From Calothrix sp. C42_A2020_038 (lineage in GTDB: Bacteria; Cyanobacteriota; Cyanobacteriia; Cyanobacteriales; Nostocaceae): a stretch of 64,000 nt of DNA. Positions 28,989 through 38,107 of this stretch are shown piece by piece. Under the pieces are notes generated by a model. It was not told the DNA's origin. It worked only from the letters and a program-made list of their open reading frames with translations, and searched no databases. The translations under genes were made by a program, and so were the position numbers. Positions within the stretch are counted from its first letter, which is position 1, and each line of letters starts with the position of its first letter. The DNA lies in NCBI GenBank assembly GCA_015272395.1, contig JACYLQ010000033.1, positions 372,001 to 436,000 of the forward strand, in the 5' to 3' direction.

Positions 28989-29867
28989 ATGCAAAACCGC
29001 ACTTTTAAAGTTAAGACATCGCCCAGAGATAGATTAGGTCAACCTATTGTAAGCAGCACCTCTATTGCTAGTGGTAGGAAACCATATGTAGAAATTAAAA
29101 ATGTTAGTAAAGTTTACCCGACAAAAAAAGGTCCGTTCACTGTTCTTGATGGTGTAAACCTAAATGTATATCAAGGAGAATTTATTTGCGTAATTGGTCA
29201 CTCTGGTTGTGGTAAATCTACCTTACTGAATATGGTGTCAGGTTTTAACCACCCGACAACAGGTGAAGTATTACTTGAAGGAAAGCCTATTACAAAACCA
29301 GGACCCGACCGCATGGTCGTATTCCAAAACTACGCACTACTACCTTGGCGTACAGCTTTTGAAAATATCTACTTAGCTGTTAACGCTGTTTATCCAGAAA
29401 AACCCGAAGCTGAAAAAAGAGCTATCGTTCGCGACAACTTAGCGATGGTGGGACTAGCTGAAGCAATGGACAAGAAACCAATGCAAATGTCTGGTGGTAT
29501 GCGCCAACGGGTTTCTATCGCACGCGCGCTTTCTATTCGTCCCAAGGTTTTAATTCTAGACGAACCTTTTGGCGCCTTAGATGCTATCACAAAAGAAGAA
29601 TTGCAGGAAGAACTACTCAAAATTTGGAGTGACAACCGTGCAACAGTATTAATGATTACCCATGATATCGACGAAGCACTGTTCCTAGCAGATAAGCTTG
29701 TAATGATGACTAATGGTCCTCATGCGAAAATTGGTGAAGTCATGGAAATTCCTTTCGCTCGTCCCAGAGACCGCGCGCGAATTATGGAAGACCCACAATA
29801 CTACAAATTGCGTAACTATGCTCTTGATTTCCTCTTCAACCGTTTCGCGCACGATGATGTAGGTTAA
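28989..29867 (+). CDS. cmpD: ABC transporter ATPase, CmpD/NrtD type
   Basis: 292 aa. Walker A GHSGCGKST, signature MSGGMRQRVSIARALS, Walker [13 protein letters not shown], and the H-loop in LMITHDIDEALF. It would pair with CmpC as the second nucleotide-binding subunit. An N-terminal extension of about 30 polar residues precedes the ABC core. The spacer from cmpC (74 bp) carries ACTCCTA-type heptamers. Last gene of the operon, followed by nearly 1 kb without genes. Confidence 0.88.
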   Translation: MQNRTFKVKTSPRDRLGQPIVSSTSIASGRKPYVEIKNVSKVYPTKKGPFTVLDGVNLNVYQGEFICVIGHSGCGKSTLLNMVSGFNHPTTGEVLLEGKPITKPGPDRMVVFQNYALLPWRTAFENIYLAVNAVYPEKPEAEKRAIVRDNLAMVGLAEAMDKKPMQMSGGMRQRVSIARALSIRPKVLILDEPFGALDAITKEELQEELLKIWSDNRATVLMITHDIDEALFLADKLVMMTNGPHAKIGEVMEIPFARPRDRARIMEDPQYYKLRNYALDFLFNRFAHDDVG

Positions 29868-30834
29868 TCTATTAGTTCATACCTGTGGGGGGTCTTCTAA
29901 GAAACTTCTTTCAGGTAAACTTTTTGAGCGATTAACAACTGGGCGTTACCAGCAGACCTAGCTTTTTTAGTTTCTTTTATCACTGTTGGGGGGAAGTCCC
30001 CCCATGACCCGCTCTACAAGATCTACAACATATTTTAGGCGCCCAGAAGCATTAGAAGCAAAGGTCTATATAATTAAAGCTTATAAAACAAATAATTTTT
30101 TAGTAATTAAAACTCATGTATAGATTTAATACTATGAATTTGATTTAATAAATATTTTATAATTATGATCCCAGTATTGATCACTGAAAGGAGAAAAGCT
30201 GTAAGCTATACATATTGATTTGAATTTAGTGTTGACTTATACTATATTCAAATTAAAAATGCGTTTGCATTTAATTTGCTGAACAAAGCGTAAGTTTGCC
30301 TAGTTCAGTGGAGTTTCATGCAATCAATAGGCTAATTAAGTGCAAGAAGTAAATTATACATCTTGTATAAGTTTGTCGTAGCTAAAAAAAAATATCTACC
30401 TTTTAGGATACTTTATGACCAATCTTTTTAAAATCAATGTCTTTGACATTAACTTTTTCAAAATAAGTTTCCAGTTATGACATTTATCTAATTCCAACCT
30501 CATTTTCTAAAATAAGGCATAAATACTAAGTTTTTCGGTAAAGATTAGTAGATGATTAACAGCCAAAATTTAGCATAGTTAGAGTTTTAGCCATAGCCTG
30601 CTAATCTTCATCAATAAAACCTTATTTAGAGTAGGTTCAAAAAATTAACCAAAGTTAATAGTTTGTGAATAACAAAGCACCTAACAAATCTTCATTAATA
30701 TAGGTGTGAAAGGTTGTGGTGTAATTTGTTCACATAACGCAAGTATTAAATGGTTTCCACTTTAACTGTGGAAAGCCAAAATTTCCCTACTAGTTCCTAC
30801 TAGAAAGTTTTGAGTTGAACTAACGTCTTGAAAT
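29868..30834. other. Long intergenic region before bicA
   Basis: About 970 bp. Near its start is a perfect GGGGGG/CCCCCC hairpin (29988-30003) that may end the cmp transcript, though no T-run follows. The rest is very AT-rich. The probable bicA promoter region contains an ATTAAC-CAAA-GTTAAT dyad at 30644-30659. No gene was found; a 39-codon frame near 30004 was rejected. Confidence 0.5.
30644..30659. promoter_or_regulatory. Candidate operator dyad upstream of bicA
   Basis: ATTAACCAAAGTTAAT is a perfect 6-bp dyad around CAAA, about 175 bp before the bicA start. Its TTA-N8-TAA core is of the kind described for CmpR/CcmR-type LysR regulators of carbon uptake. Binding is inferred only. Confidence 0.4.
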
Positions 30835-32565
30835 ATGAGCATAACTAATCAGATCCATTTTCGCAACTTGCGCGGAGATATCTTTGGAGGTCTCACAGCA
30901 GCAATCGTTTCTCTACCACTGGCACTTGCCTTCGGTGTTGCTTCTGGCGCCGGAGCAGTTGCTGGTCTCTATGGTGCTGTTTGTGTTGGTTTCTTTGCTG
31001 CACTATTTGGCGGAACACCAACTTTAATTTCCGAACCGACTGGGCCAATGACGGTAGTAATTACTACTATCATCGCTTCTTTGACCGCGAATAACCCAGA
31101 AAATGGTCTAGCTATGGCGTTTACCGTCGTTATGCTCGCAGGGATATTCCAAATCCTGTTTGGTATTTTTAAGTTGGGTAAATACATTACCCTAATGCCT
31201 TACAGCGTTATCTCTGGCTTCATGTCAGGTATCGGTGTAATTTTAATTATCCTTCAGGTTGCTCCGTTTGTTGGACAAGCAAACCCCAAAGGTGGTGTGC
31301 TAGGAATAGTGCAAAATCTGCCGCAGTTACTATCTAAGGTAAATCCTGTAGAATTGACGTTAGGGGCTTTAACGCTAGCGATCATTTTCTTGATGCCATC
31401 TAAAATCAAGCGCATTGTCCCACCTCAGCTTGTGGCATTAATAGTTGGTACAATTGTTTCATTGACCATCTTTGGAAACGCTGATATCAGACGAATTGGT
31501 GAAATACCTGTTGGGTTGCCCACTCTCCGGATGCCAACTTTTACTGCTGGTCAAATTACGGTAATGTTGATTGACAGCATAATGTTAGGTATTTTGGGAT
31601 GTATTGATACACTACTAACGGCAGTAATTGCAGATAGCTTAACCCGTACCGAACACAAATCTGACAAAGAATTAATCGGTCAGGGCATTGGGAACCTAAT
31701 TTCTGGTTTGTGTGGTGGTTTACCTGGTGCTGGTGCCACAATGGGCACTGTTGTGAACATTCAAACTGGTGCCAAGACTGCTGTATCTGGTTTAACTCGT
31801 GCCTTAATATTACTGGTTGTGGTTTTGGGAGCAGCTCGTTTAACCCAACCAATTCCGATGGCTGTATTGGCTGGTATTGCATTAAAAGTTGGTATCGATA
31901 TTCTTGACTGGAGCTTCTTAAAGCGCGCGCACAAAGTCTCTCTCAAAGGAGCAATCATCATGTATGGTGTGTTGTTCCTAACAGTATTTGTAGACTTAAT
32001 TGTTGCAGTTGGAATTGGGGTGTTTATTGCCAATATCTTGACAATTGAGCGTCTTTCTCAAATGCAAGGTGAAGAAGTTAAAACAATTACCGATGCTGAT
32101 GATGCGATTGTTTTAAACGCAGAAGAGAAACGCTTGTTCGACATGGCAAATGGTCGTGTATTGCTGTTTTACCTCAGTGGACCGATGATTTTCGGGGTAT
32201 CAAAAGCAATTGCCCGCGAACACTCAGCAATGACAGACAGCGATGTTGTGATCATGGATTTAAGTGATGTGCCAATGTTAGGCGTAACAGCTTCTTTAGC
32301 GCTTGAAAATGCCATCAAAGATGCAGTTGATAATGGTCGTCAGGTATTTATTGTCGGCGCCGCTGGTAAAGTGAAAAAACGTCTAGAAAAGTTTGGGATT
32401 TTCCAAATTATTCCCCACCATCATTTATTTACTGAGCGTGTTGACGCAATTAAACAAGCACTGGCAATTGTAAATCCCGCTTACGCCAATATTGTTACTA
32501 GCAAAGAATACGCAGAAGCTGATGAACCATCCTATGATTACCCCGTTCAACCCAAAAATGCTTAG
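30835..32565 (+). CDS. bicA: BicA, SulP-family Na+-dependent bicarbonate transporter
   Basis: 576 aa. The N-terminus (HFRNLRGDIFGGLTAAIVSL) and the signatures GTPTLISEPTGPMTVV, GAGATMGTVVNIQTG and DWSFLKRAH closely match what is known of cyanobacterial BicA. About ten to twelve membrane helices are followed by a C-terminal STAS domain (LLFYLSGPMIFGVSKAIARE, then VVIMDLSDVPMLGVTASLAL). It imports bicarbonate with Na+ across the plasma membrane with low affinity and high flux. An NhaS3-like antiporter lies downstream, as in other cyanobacteria where the pair is linked. Confidence 0.93.
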   Translation: MSITNQIHFRNLRGDIFGGLTAAIVSLPLALAFGVASGAGAVAGLYGAVCVGFFAALFGGTPTLISEPTGPMTVVITTIIASLTANNPENGLAMAFTVVMLAGIFQILFGIFKLGKYITLMPYSVISGFMSGIGVILIILQVAPFVGQANPKGGVLGIVQNLPQLLSKVNPVELTLGALTLAIIFLMPSKIKRIVPPQLVALIVGTIVSLTIFGNADIRRIGEIPVGLPTLRMPTFTAGQITVMLIDSIMLGILGCIDTLLTAVIADSLTRTEHKSDKELIGQGIGNLISGLCGGLPGAGATMGTVVNIQTGAKTAVSGLTRALILLVVVLGAARLTQPIPMAVLAGIALKVGIDILDWSFLKRAHKVSLKGAIIMYGVLFLTVFVDLIVAVGIGVFIANILTIERLSQMQGEEVKTITDADDAIVLNAEEKRLFDMANGRVLLFYLSGPMIFGVSKAIAREHSAMTDSDVVIMDLSDVPMLGVTASLALENAIKDAVDNGRQVFIVGAAGKVKKRLEKFGIFQIIPHHHLFTERVDAIKQALAIVNPAYANIVTSKEYAEADEPSYDYPVQPKNA

Positions 32566-32574
32566 AAATTAATA

Positions 32575-32755
32575 CACCCGTGAATTATAGATTATAGATT
32601 TTAGATTTTAGATTATATGTCAGTCTCTATGACTTCTTAATGGGTAATCTAAAATCCCAAAGCCGGAACACGGATACTTAGGATGTCGAGGTTATTGATA
32701 GTCCAAAATCTAAAATCCATTCATTGTCGTGCAACAAATCCAAAACCCAAAATTA
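32575..32755. repeat. TAGATTT-type heptamer repeats between bicA and nhaS3
   Basis: AGATTATAGATTTTAGATTT on the left and, further on, two blocks of AATCTAAAATCC on the right, in inverted relation. This is another heptamer-type short repeat family of the Nostocales kind, filling the 195-bp spacer. Confidence 0.65.
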
Positions 32756-32759
32756 AAAG

Positions 32760-34151
32760 ATGATCTTAAACACCATTACCTGTTTATCTTCGTTTACCCC
32801 GCCTACACTGCTGGGAACTACGACTCCATCCGAGTATGGCCCTATTGTTTTGACTGGTGTACTACTGAGTTTAATTGTAGTTTATATAGCCAGTAAATTG
32901 GGTGGAGAAATTTCGAGAAAAGTAGATTTGCCCCCTGTCTTGGGTGAATTGGTTGCAGGTGTAATCGTTGGTGCTTCAGTTTTACATTTACTGGTTTTTC
33001 CTGAAGGTGGCGCAGTTGCTTCTGACTCAGTTATCATGACAGTCTTACAGTTCATTGGGAACCTAACACCCGATGCTGTTACCTCTATTTTTGAAGCTCA
33101 AAGCGAGGTTGTTTCTGTTTTAGCTGAGATTGGTGTAATTATCCTTTTGTTTGAAATTGGCTTGGAATCGGATTTGAAAGAACTAACGAAAGTCGGTTAT
33201 CAAGCAACGATTGTCGCTTGCGTTGGGGTTGCTGTTCCCTTCGCTGCTGGAACTGTTGGATTAATTTATTTGTTTAACTTTCCAGCAATTCCAGCAATTT
33301 TTGCTGGTGCTGCTCTAACAGCAACAAGTATTGGTATCACCTCTAAAGTTCTTTCAGAAATCGGACAACTCAAGTCTCGCGAAGGTCAAATTATTGTCGG
33401 TGCTGCTGTTATTGATGATATTCTTGGTATCATTGTTTTAGCTGTTGTTGCTAGTCTTGCGAAAACAGGCGAAGTAGATATCGTCAACGTTATCTATCTA
33501 ATTGTTAGCGCCACTTCATTTCTCATCGGTTCGATTTTACTCGGTAAATTCTTTAATAAATCCTTCGTCGCAGCTGCTGATAGACTGCAAACGCGCGGAA
33601 ATATTATCATTCCAGCGTTGGTATTTGCCTTCTTCATGGCATTTATTGGCAATGCGATTCATTTAGAAGCGATTTTAGGCGCCTTTGCAGCAGGTTTAGT
33701 TCTTGACGAAACCGATAAACGTAAGGAACTTGATGAACAAGTTAAACCCATCGCAGATATTTTAGTACCAATTTTCTTTATCACTGTTGGCGCCAAAGTT
33801 GACTTAAATGTTCTTAACCCAAGCGTGCCAGCCAATCGTGAAGGTTTAATTATTGCAACTTTCCTAATTGTCGTAGCGATAATCGGTAAAGTTGTCACAG
33901 GGTGGGCAGTTTTCAATCAACCTGGAATTAACCGCCTAGCTATCGGTGTTGGAATGATTCCACGGGGTGAAGTTGGTCTAGTCTTTGCTGGTATTGGTGC
34001 TGCCAGTGGAGTATTGAGCAAGCCTTTACAAGCAGCAATTATTGTAATGGTGATTTTAACAACCTTTATTGCTCCGCCTTTATTGAGGTTGGTATTCAAT
34101 CAGTCTACAGAGTCAGAAAAAAATTTAAAACGACTTGATGTTGCAAAGTAG
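32760..34151 (+). CDS. nhaS3: Na+/H+ antiporter, NhaS3-like (CPA2 family)
   Basis: 463 aa with about 12-13 membrane helices. Typical segments are SKLGGEISRKVDLPPVLGEL, ILLFEIGLESDL, GAALTATSIGITSKVL, VGAAVIDDILGIIVLAV (paired Asp of CPA2 exchangers), FAAGLVLDE and GMIPRGEVGLVFAGIG. It exports Na+ in exchange for H+. Next to bicA it would maintain the inward Na+ gradient that drives bicarbonate uptake. A strong terminator follows at 34182-34218. Confidence 0.9.
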   Translation: MILNTITCLSSFTPPTLLGTTTPSEYGPIVLTGVLLSLIVVYIASKLGGEISRKVDLPPVLGELVAGVIVGASVLHLLVFPEGGAVASDSVIMTVLQFIGNLTPDAVTSIFEAQSEVVSVLAEIGVIILLFEIGLESDLKELTKVGYQATIVACVGVAVPFAAGTVGLIYLFNFPAIPAIFAGAALTATSIGITSKVLSEIGQLKSREGQIIVGAAVIDDILGIIVLAVVASLAKTGEVDIVNVIYLIVSATSFLIGSILLGKFFNKSFVAAADRLQTRGNIIIPALVFAFFMAFIGNAIHLEAILGAFAAGLVLDETDKRKELDEQVKPIADILVPIFFITVGAKVDLNVLNPSVPANREGLIIATFLIVVAIIGKVVTGWAVFNQPGINRLAIGVGMIPRGEVGLVFAGIGAASGVLSKPLQAAIIVMVILTTFIAPPLLRLVFNQSTESEKNLKRLDVAK

Positions 34152-34561
34152 TTTTATTTACAAATTAAATACTTCTGAAGAAGGCAAAAGTTATTCTTTA
34201 ACTTTTGCCTATTTTGTTGTAATTTAGATACATTATTGTTGAAGCCTGTTACGGTCATAAGTATCAAGCCTAACTAAAACTCCCTAGTGCATCTGCTGGA
34301 GTGTCATAAATCTCCAACTCAAGAAAGATGATATTTATTGCTCATGTCAGTAGTGTATATTTATAAAGTATTATGGGTGAATTGTGTCTACTTACCGGAA
34401 TGCAGCATTTAAGCGGCAGACTCAGAAAATTGGAATGTTAAGAGAGATTAAGGCTTTTCGCGTGGTCTTTCATAATATTTACGGTTTTTAGATCAAGTTA
34501 TGTTCAGAGCCTTAATTTTTGCTCTGGCAAATCTAATTATGTTCTTGTATAGGATTTAGTT
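34152..34561. other. Intergenic region between nhaS3 and the signalling cassette
   Basis: About 410 bp. It begins with the nhaS3 terminator and should contain the promoter of the five-gene cassette. No open frame or RNA gene recognised. Confidence 0.5.
34182..34218 (+). terminator. Rho-independent-type terminator after nhaS3
   Basis: AGGCAAAAGTTA and TAACTTTTGCCT form a perfect 12-bp stem with a 5-base loop, followed by ATTTTGTTG. Placed 30 bp after the nhaS3 stop, it separates the carbon island from the signalling cassette. Confidence 0.85.
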
Positions 34562-35170
34562 ATGCAATCGCCTGATATGGAAAGTGAAACTAATCACAAT
34601 TTTATAGATGCAGTACAAGTCGGTTCGATTCAAAATAGTAGTAGGTCTGGATTAAATAATTACAACGCCAACGAATTTAACAGTTTGGATAAAGTGCGAG
34701 ACATTCTGTTTGGCAACCAAATGCGGGAAGTTGAAAAAAAAATTACTCGTTTGGAAGAACGTGTGCTAAGAGAGTGTACCACTTTGCGCGAAGACACAAA
34801 AAAACGCTTGGATAATATTGAAAACTATATCAAACAAGAAATAGAATCATTATCAAATCGGGTAGTAAATGAGCAAAATCGTCGGGAGGAGGGATTACAA
34901 GCACTTGTAGAGGATAACAAGAAGATTACCGCAACCTTAGAAAAACAACTTACCCAACTTGATGAGAGCATAAACAAAAATCAACGCGACTTACGAGATC
35001 AAATCCTGAATCAATCTAAAAATTTACAGAACGAAGTTTTACAGAAATATGAAGAGTTATTAGCAGCTTTACGTAGAGAGTCGGAAGAACTGCGTCATGC
35101 CAAAACTGACCGTTCAACTTTAGCCAGTTTGTTAAGTGAGCTAGCGATTCGATTGAATTCTCAACAATAA
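34562..35170 (+). CDS. Coiled-coil protein, first gene of the GTPase/OmpA cassette
   Basis: 202 aa. The first 45 residues are polar and low-complexity. A short conserved-looking LDKVRDILFGNQMREVE leads into a long heptad-rich coiled coil (about residues 55-185: EKKITRLEERVLRE, NYIKQEIESLSNRVV, EKQLTQLDESINKNQ). It ends with TDRSTLASLLSELAIRLN. No membrane segment or enzyme motif. The phrase LRDILFG is echoed by LRHLLLG in the next protein, hinting at a shared docking motif. It is 124 bp upstream of the OmpA-type gene. Likely a cytoplasmic scaffold or partner; function unproven. Confidence 0.8.
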   Translation: MQSPDMESETNHNFIDAVQVGSIQNSSRSGLNNYNANEFNSLDKVRDILFGNQMREVEKKITRLEERVLRECTTLREDTKKRLDNIENYIKQEIESLSNRVVNEQNRREEGLQALVEDNKKITATLEKQLTQLDESINKNQRDLRDQILNQSKNLQNEVLQKYEELLAALRRESEELRHAKTDRSTLASLLSELAIRLNSQQ

Positions 35171-35294
35171 ATAATAAGTAAATATGTAAAGTAACCCATG
35201 ATATGAGATTGGTATGCAAGAATCACTGAAATGTTGAAAGCTTGATGATGATTGCTTTGTACACCGTATCTTAACAAATTGGGGGATTATATTA

Positions 35295-37070
35295 ATGAGT
35301 GAGCATTCCACAAACGGATTTTCTAATAAATCCCCAAATCAACATCAGCATAATCATCAAAAAACGCAAGATGAGCTAGAAGAACTTAGGCATTTACTCC
35401 TTGGAATTGAGCCGAAAAAGCTTAATCATATATACGACCGTATCGACGAAATCGAAGTTAAACCTGAAGATATTAGTCGAGTCTTGCCCCAGGCAGTAAT
35501 ACTGCGAACAATGCAAGACAAGCAGTTAAGTGAAGCAATGGTTCCCACTGTCGAGCAAGCGATTGAATCTTCGGTCAAAAAAGACCTGAATATTCTCTCA
35601 AATACTATTTTCCCGATTATTGCTCCTGCGACTCGACGCGCGATTTCAACTGCTCTCAAAGAGATGATTCAATCATTGAATCAAACCCTCGAACACAGTT
35701 TATCTCCTCAGAGTTTTAAATGGCGCCTGGAAGCGCAGCAAACAGGCAAATCTTTTGCTGAGGTAGTTTTGCTGCGGACTCTGATTTACCGTGTTGAGCA
35801 AGTGTTTTTAATTCATAAACACACGGGATTAGTACTAAATCATGTTGTTGCGCCTCAAGTGGCAGTGCAAGATCCAGATTTAGTGTCAGCAATGCTCACA
35901 GCAATTCAAGATTTTGTCAAGGATTCTTTCAACGTTCACAAAGACGATACACTGCAAACTCTTCAATTTGGAGAGTTAATAATTTGGATTGAAGAAGGTC
36001 CTTTCTCGGTTATAGCGGGTATTATTCGCGGGAATGCACCTCAAGAGTTGAGGTTAGTTTTTCAAGAAGCTGTAGAAAAGATTCATTTGCGACTCGACCG
36101 TGAACTTCGGACTTTCAAAGGAGAAACAAAGCCATTTACTCAAAGTACCCCTTACCTTGAAAATTGTCTTGAAGCTCGTTATGAAATTCCTGCTCAGAAA
36201 AATTATACTTACGCTTATGCTCTAATTGGCTTAATTGCTTTAGGTTTCGGTGTTTTGGGTTTTTTGACGATCCGCGAACACCAAAGATGGAATACAGTAA
36301 TTGAAAATCTCTCTTCACAACCTGGAATTGCAATTACTAAAGCCGAAAAGCTAAAAGGAGGTAGGTATATTATTAATGGGATGCGTGACCCTCTGGCGAT
36401 TGACCCAAATATAATTTTACTACAGCATGATATCAAACTGGAAAATGTGAGTAGTAAATGGAAACCTTATTTGTCCTTAGAACCAGAATTAGTTGTTGAA
36501 CGGGCACAAAAGTTACTCAAAGCACCAACAAGCGTATCGCTAAGTTTTGTTACCGACGGGACTTTGATCGTAAACGGTTCGGCGCCTCGGCAATGGATAG
36601 AAGAGGCACGTAGATCTTGGCGTTTGATTCCCGGAGTAACGCAATACCAGGAAAATAACCTTACGGATTTAGATATTGATCAGCTTAACACTTATCGAAA
36701 AGCACTGGAACAAACAGTACTTTTATTTGAAAACGGTTCTACAGACTTACTTACTTCTGAAACAGTTAAATTACAAAAGTTAGCTTCCGAAGTTCAGAGA
36801 CTTTTGGAAGCTGCAAAATATTTAGGTAAAGGTGTCAAAATTCAAATAACCGGGCACACTAGTAAAACTGGAGGAGAAGAACAAAACCTACTACTTAGCC
36901 AACAGCGCGCGTCTAAAATTCAATCATATTTAGTCTCTCAAGGCATAAACCAAGCTAATTTGAGAGTTGTTGGTGTAGGTTCAACAAAGAGTCTCAACAG
37001 AACAAACTTACAGGATATGGCGGCAGACCGCCGCATCAGTTTGAAAGTACTTATAGATGGTTTAAGATAG
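35295..37070 (+). CDS. Single-span OmpA/MotB-type protein with cytoplasmic regulatory domain
   Basis: 591 aa. Residues 1-295 are soluble and probably cytoplasmic. They include LRHLLLGIEPKKL, then a segment VEQVFLIHKHTGLVLNHVVA, DPDLVSAMLTAIQDFVKDSF, GELIIWIEEGPFSVIAGIIRG, whose strand-helix pattern recalls longin/roadblock-like domains. One membrane helix follows (YALIGLIALGFGVLGFLTI, about residues 303-325). The periplasmic part has a BON-like middle and a C-terminal OmpA peptidoglycan-binding domain (KIQITGHTSKTGG, LLLSQQRASKIQSYLVSQG, GVGSTKSLNRTN, DRRISLKV). It could link the cell wall to the small GTPase encoded 57 bp downstream. Confidence 0.85.
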   Translation: MSEHSTNGFSNKSPNQHQHNHQKTQDELEELRHLLLGIEPKKLNHIYDRIDEIEVKPEDISRVLPQAVILRTMQDKQLSEAMVPTVEQAIESSVKKDLNILSNTIFPIIAPATRRAISTALKEMIQSLNQTLEHSLSPQSFKWRLEAQQTGKSFAEVVLLRTLIYRVEQVFLIHKHTGLVLNHVVAPQVAVQDPDLVSAMLTAIQDFVKDSFNVHKDDTLQTLQFGELIIWIEEGPFSVIAGIIRGNAPQELRLVFQEAVEKIHLRLDRELRTFKGETKPFTQSTPYLENCLEARYEIPAQKNYTYAYALIGLIALGFGVLGFLTIREHQRWNTVIENLSSQPGIAITKAEKLKGGRYIINGMRDPLAIDPNIILLQHDIKLENVSSKWKPYLSLEPELVVERAQKLLKAPTSVSLSFVTDGTLIVNGSAPRQWIEEARRSWRLIPGVTQYQENNLTDLDIDQLNTYRKALEQTVLLFENGSTDLLTSETVKLQKLASEVQRLLEAAKYLGKGVKIQITGHTSKTGGEEQNLLLSQQRASKIQSYLVSQGINQANLRVVGVGSTKSLNRTNLQDMAADRRISLKVLIDGLR

Positions 37071-37127
37071 ATGGTTTGAGGTGAATGATTTGAAATATTC
37101 ATTAAGATCAGGAATTAGTATCTATAT

Positions 37128-37625
37128 ATGCTTCAGAAAAAAATTTGTATGGTCGGTTCATTCGCTACGGGAAAAACAAGTCTAGTAGCCAGATTTGTTC
37201 ACAGTATTTTTTCTGAAAAATATCAAACAACAGTAGGTGTCAAAATTGACAAAAAAACTGTTAATTACAAAGACAAAGAACTGAACTTAATTTTATGGGA
37301 TTTATATGGTGAAGATGAATTTCAAAAAGTACGCATGTCCTACCTACGTGGTTCTTCAGCTTATCTATTGGTAGTTGATGGCACTCGTCGTAATACTCTT
37401 GAAAAAGCTTTTGGTTTACAAGTAAAAGTCGAAGAAACCATTGGCAAAGTACCATTTGTTCTTGTTCTCAATAAATCTGATTTGAGTGATGAGTGGGAAA
37501 TTGAGATAGATGAGATCGATGATTTAATGCAGAAAGGGTGGCATGTAATTCAAACCAGTGCCAAAACTGGTCGAGGAGTTGAAGAAGTTTTTCAAACAAT
37601 TGCTAGGAAAATGTTGGAGGCATAG
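37128..37625 (+). CDS. Ras/Rab-like small GTPase
   Basis: 165 aa, a complete single-domain GTPase. P-loop GSFATGKTSL (residues about 9-18), switch I Thr in YQTTVGVKI, G3 WDLYGEDEF, G4 NKSDL and G5 TSAKTG. This matches eukaryote-like Rab/Ras layout in bacterial Rup-type proteins. The position of Ras Gln61 appears to be Glu (DLYGEDEF against DTAGQE), so intrinsic hydrolysis may be low and need a partner. No lipid-modification signal at the C-terminus. Its stop codon abuts the next gene's ATG, showing tight translational coupling. Confidence 0.92.
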   Translation: MLQKKICMVGSFATGKTSLVARFVHSIFSEKYQTTVGVKIDKKTVNYKDKELNLILWDLYGEDEFQKVRMSYLRGSSAYLLVVDGTRRNTLEKAFGLQVKVEETIGKVPFVLVLNKSDLSDEWEIEIDEIDDLMQKGWHVIQTSAKTGRGVEEVFQTIARKMLEA

Positions 37626-38027
37626 ATGGGAAATGTCCCCACTCCCGTAATTGCTTATTTGATTGCTCTTTTAATCGAAAATCGCTCACTCGCCTACCTT
37701 TTAGTTAAAAAAGATGGTTGTTTATCAATGTGGGGAGGAAAACTAGCTGCTTATGGAGTTGGAAACTTGCAAAAAGGGAAAAACATCGGACAGCAAGTTT
37801 TCTTTTTAGAAGGACTTTTACCGCTTGATGATTTTCCTTTATTTCTGCCTCGCTTGAAAACAGAAGATGGTATTTGTGCTGATGTGCATATTTTTCCAAG
37901 CGAAGAGGGAGATTGGGTATTGATGTTGGATGCCACACTCGATGAGATGCAGCTATCACTTATTCAACAACATGCGAATGGGCTAATACTCTCACAGGAA
38001 AAAGTAACTCGAGTTCTCAATCAATAA
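37626..38027 (+). CDS. Single-domain PAS-like protein coupled to the GTPase
   Basis: 133 aa, starting directly after the GTPase stop codon. Starts MGNVPTPVIAYLIALLIENR. Key stretches are LAYLLVKKDGCLSMWGGKLA, FFLEGLLPLDDFPLFLPRL, VHIFPSEEGDWVLMLDATLD and the end QQHANGLILSQEKV, giving an alpha/beta order like a PAS fold. The QQxAN end is often seen in PAS-like sensor modules fused to kinases. No enzyme motif or membrane helix. Given its coupling to the GTPase it may be a GTPase regulator or the detached input domain of the kinase 80 bp downstream. Family identity is tentative. Confidence 0.75.
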   Translation: MGNVPTPVIAYLIALLIENRSLAYLLVKKDGCLSMWGGKLAAYGVGNLQKGKNIGQQVFFLEGLLPLDDFPLFLPRLKTEDGICADVHIFPSEEGDWVLMLDATLDEMQLSLIQQHANGLILSQEKVTRVLNQ

Positions 38028-38107
38028 TTTGTCAATATTGATCAACTATTATTAATTTATCTCAAATTATCTCGCTTAACTACACAACAATAGAATCATG
38101 TATAACC

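Noticed and set aside
24491-29867. Nitrate assimilation operon (nrtABCD)
   Set aside because: Not excluded, but nirA and narB are missing, bicA and nhaS3 follow, and no GTA-N8-TAC NtcA site was found upstream; bicarbonate is preferred.
30004-30123. 39-codon ATG frame after the GGGGGG/CCCCCC hairpin
   Set aside because: Very short, no ribosome-binding site, ends in AT-rich low-complexity sequence.
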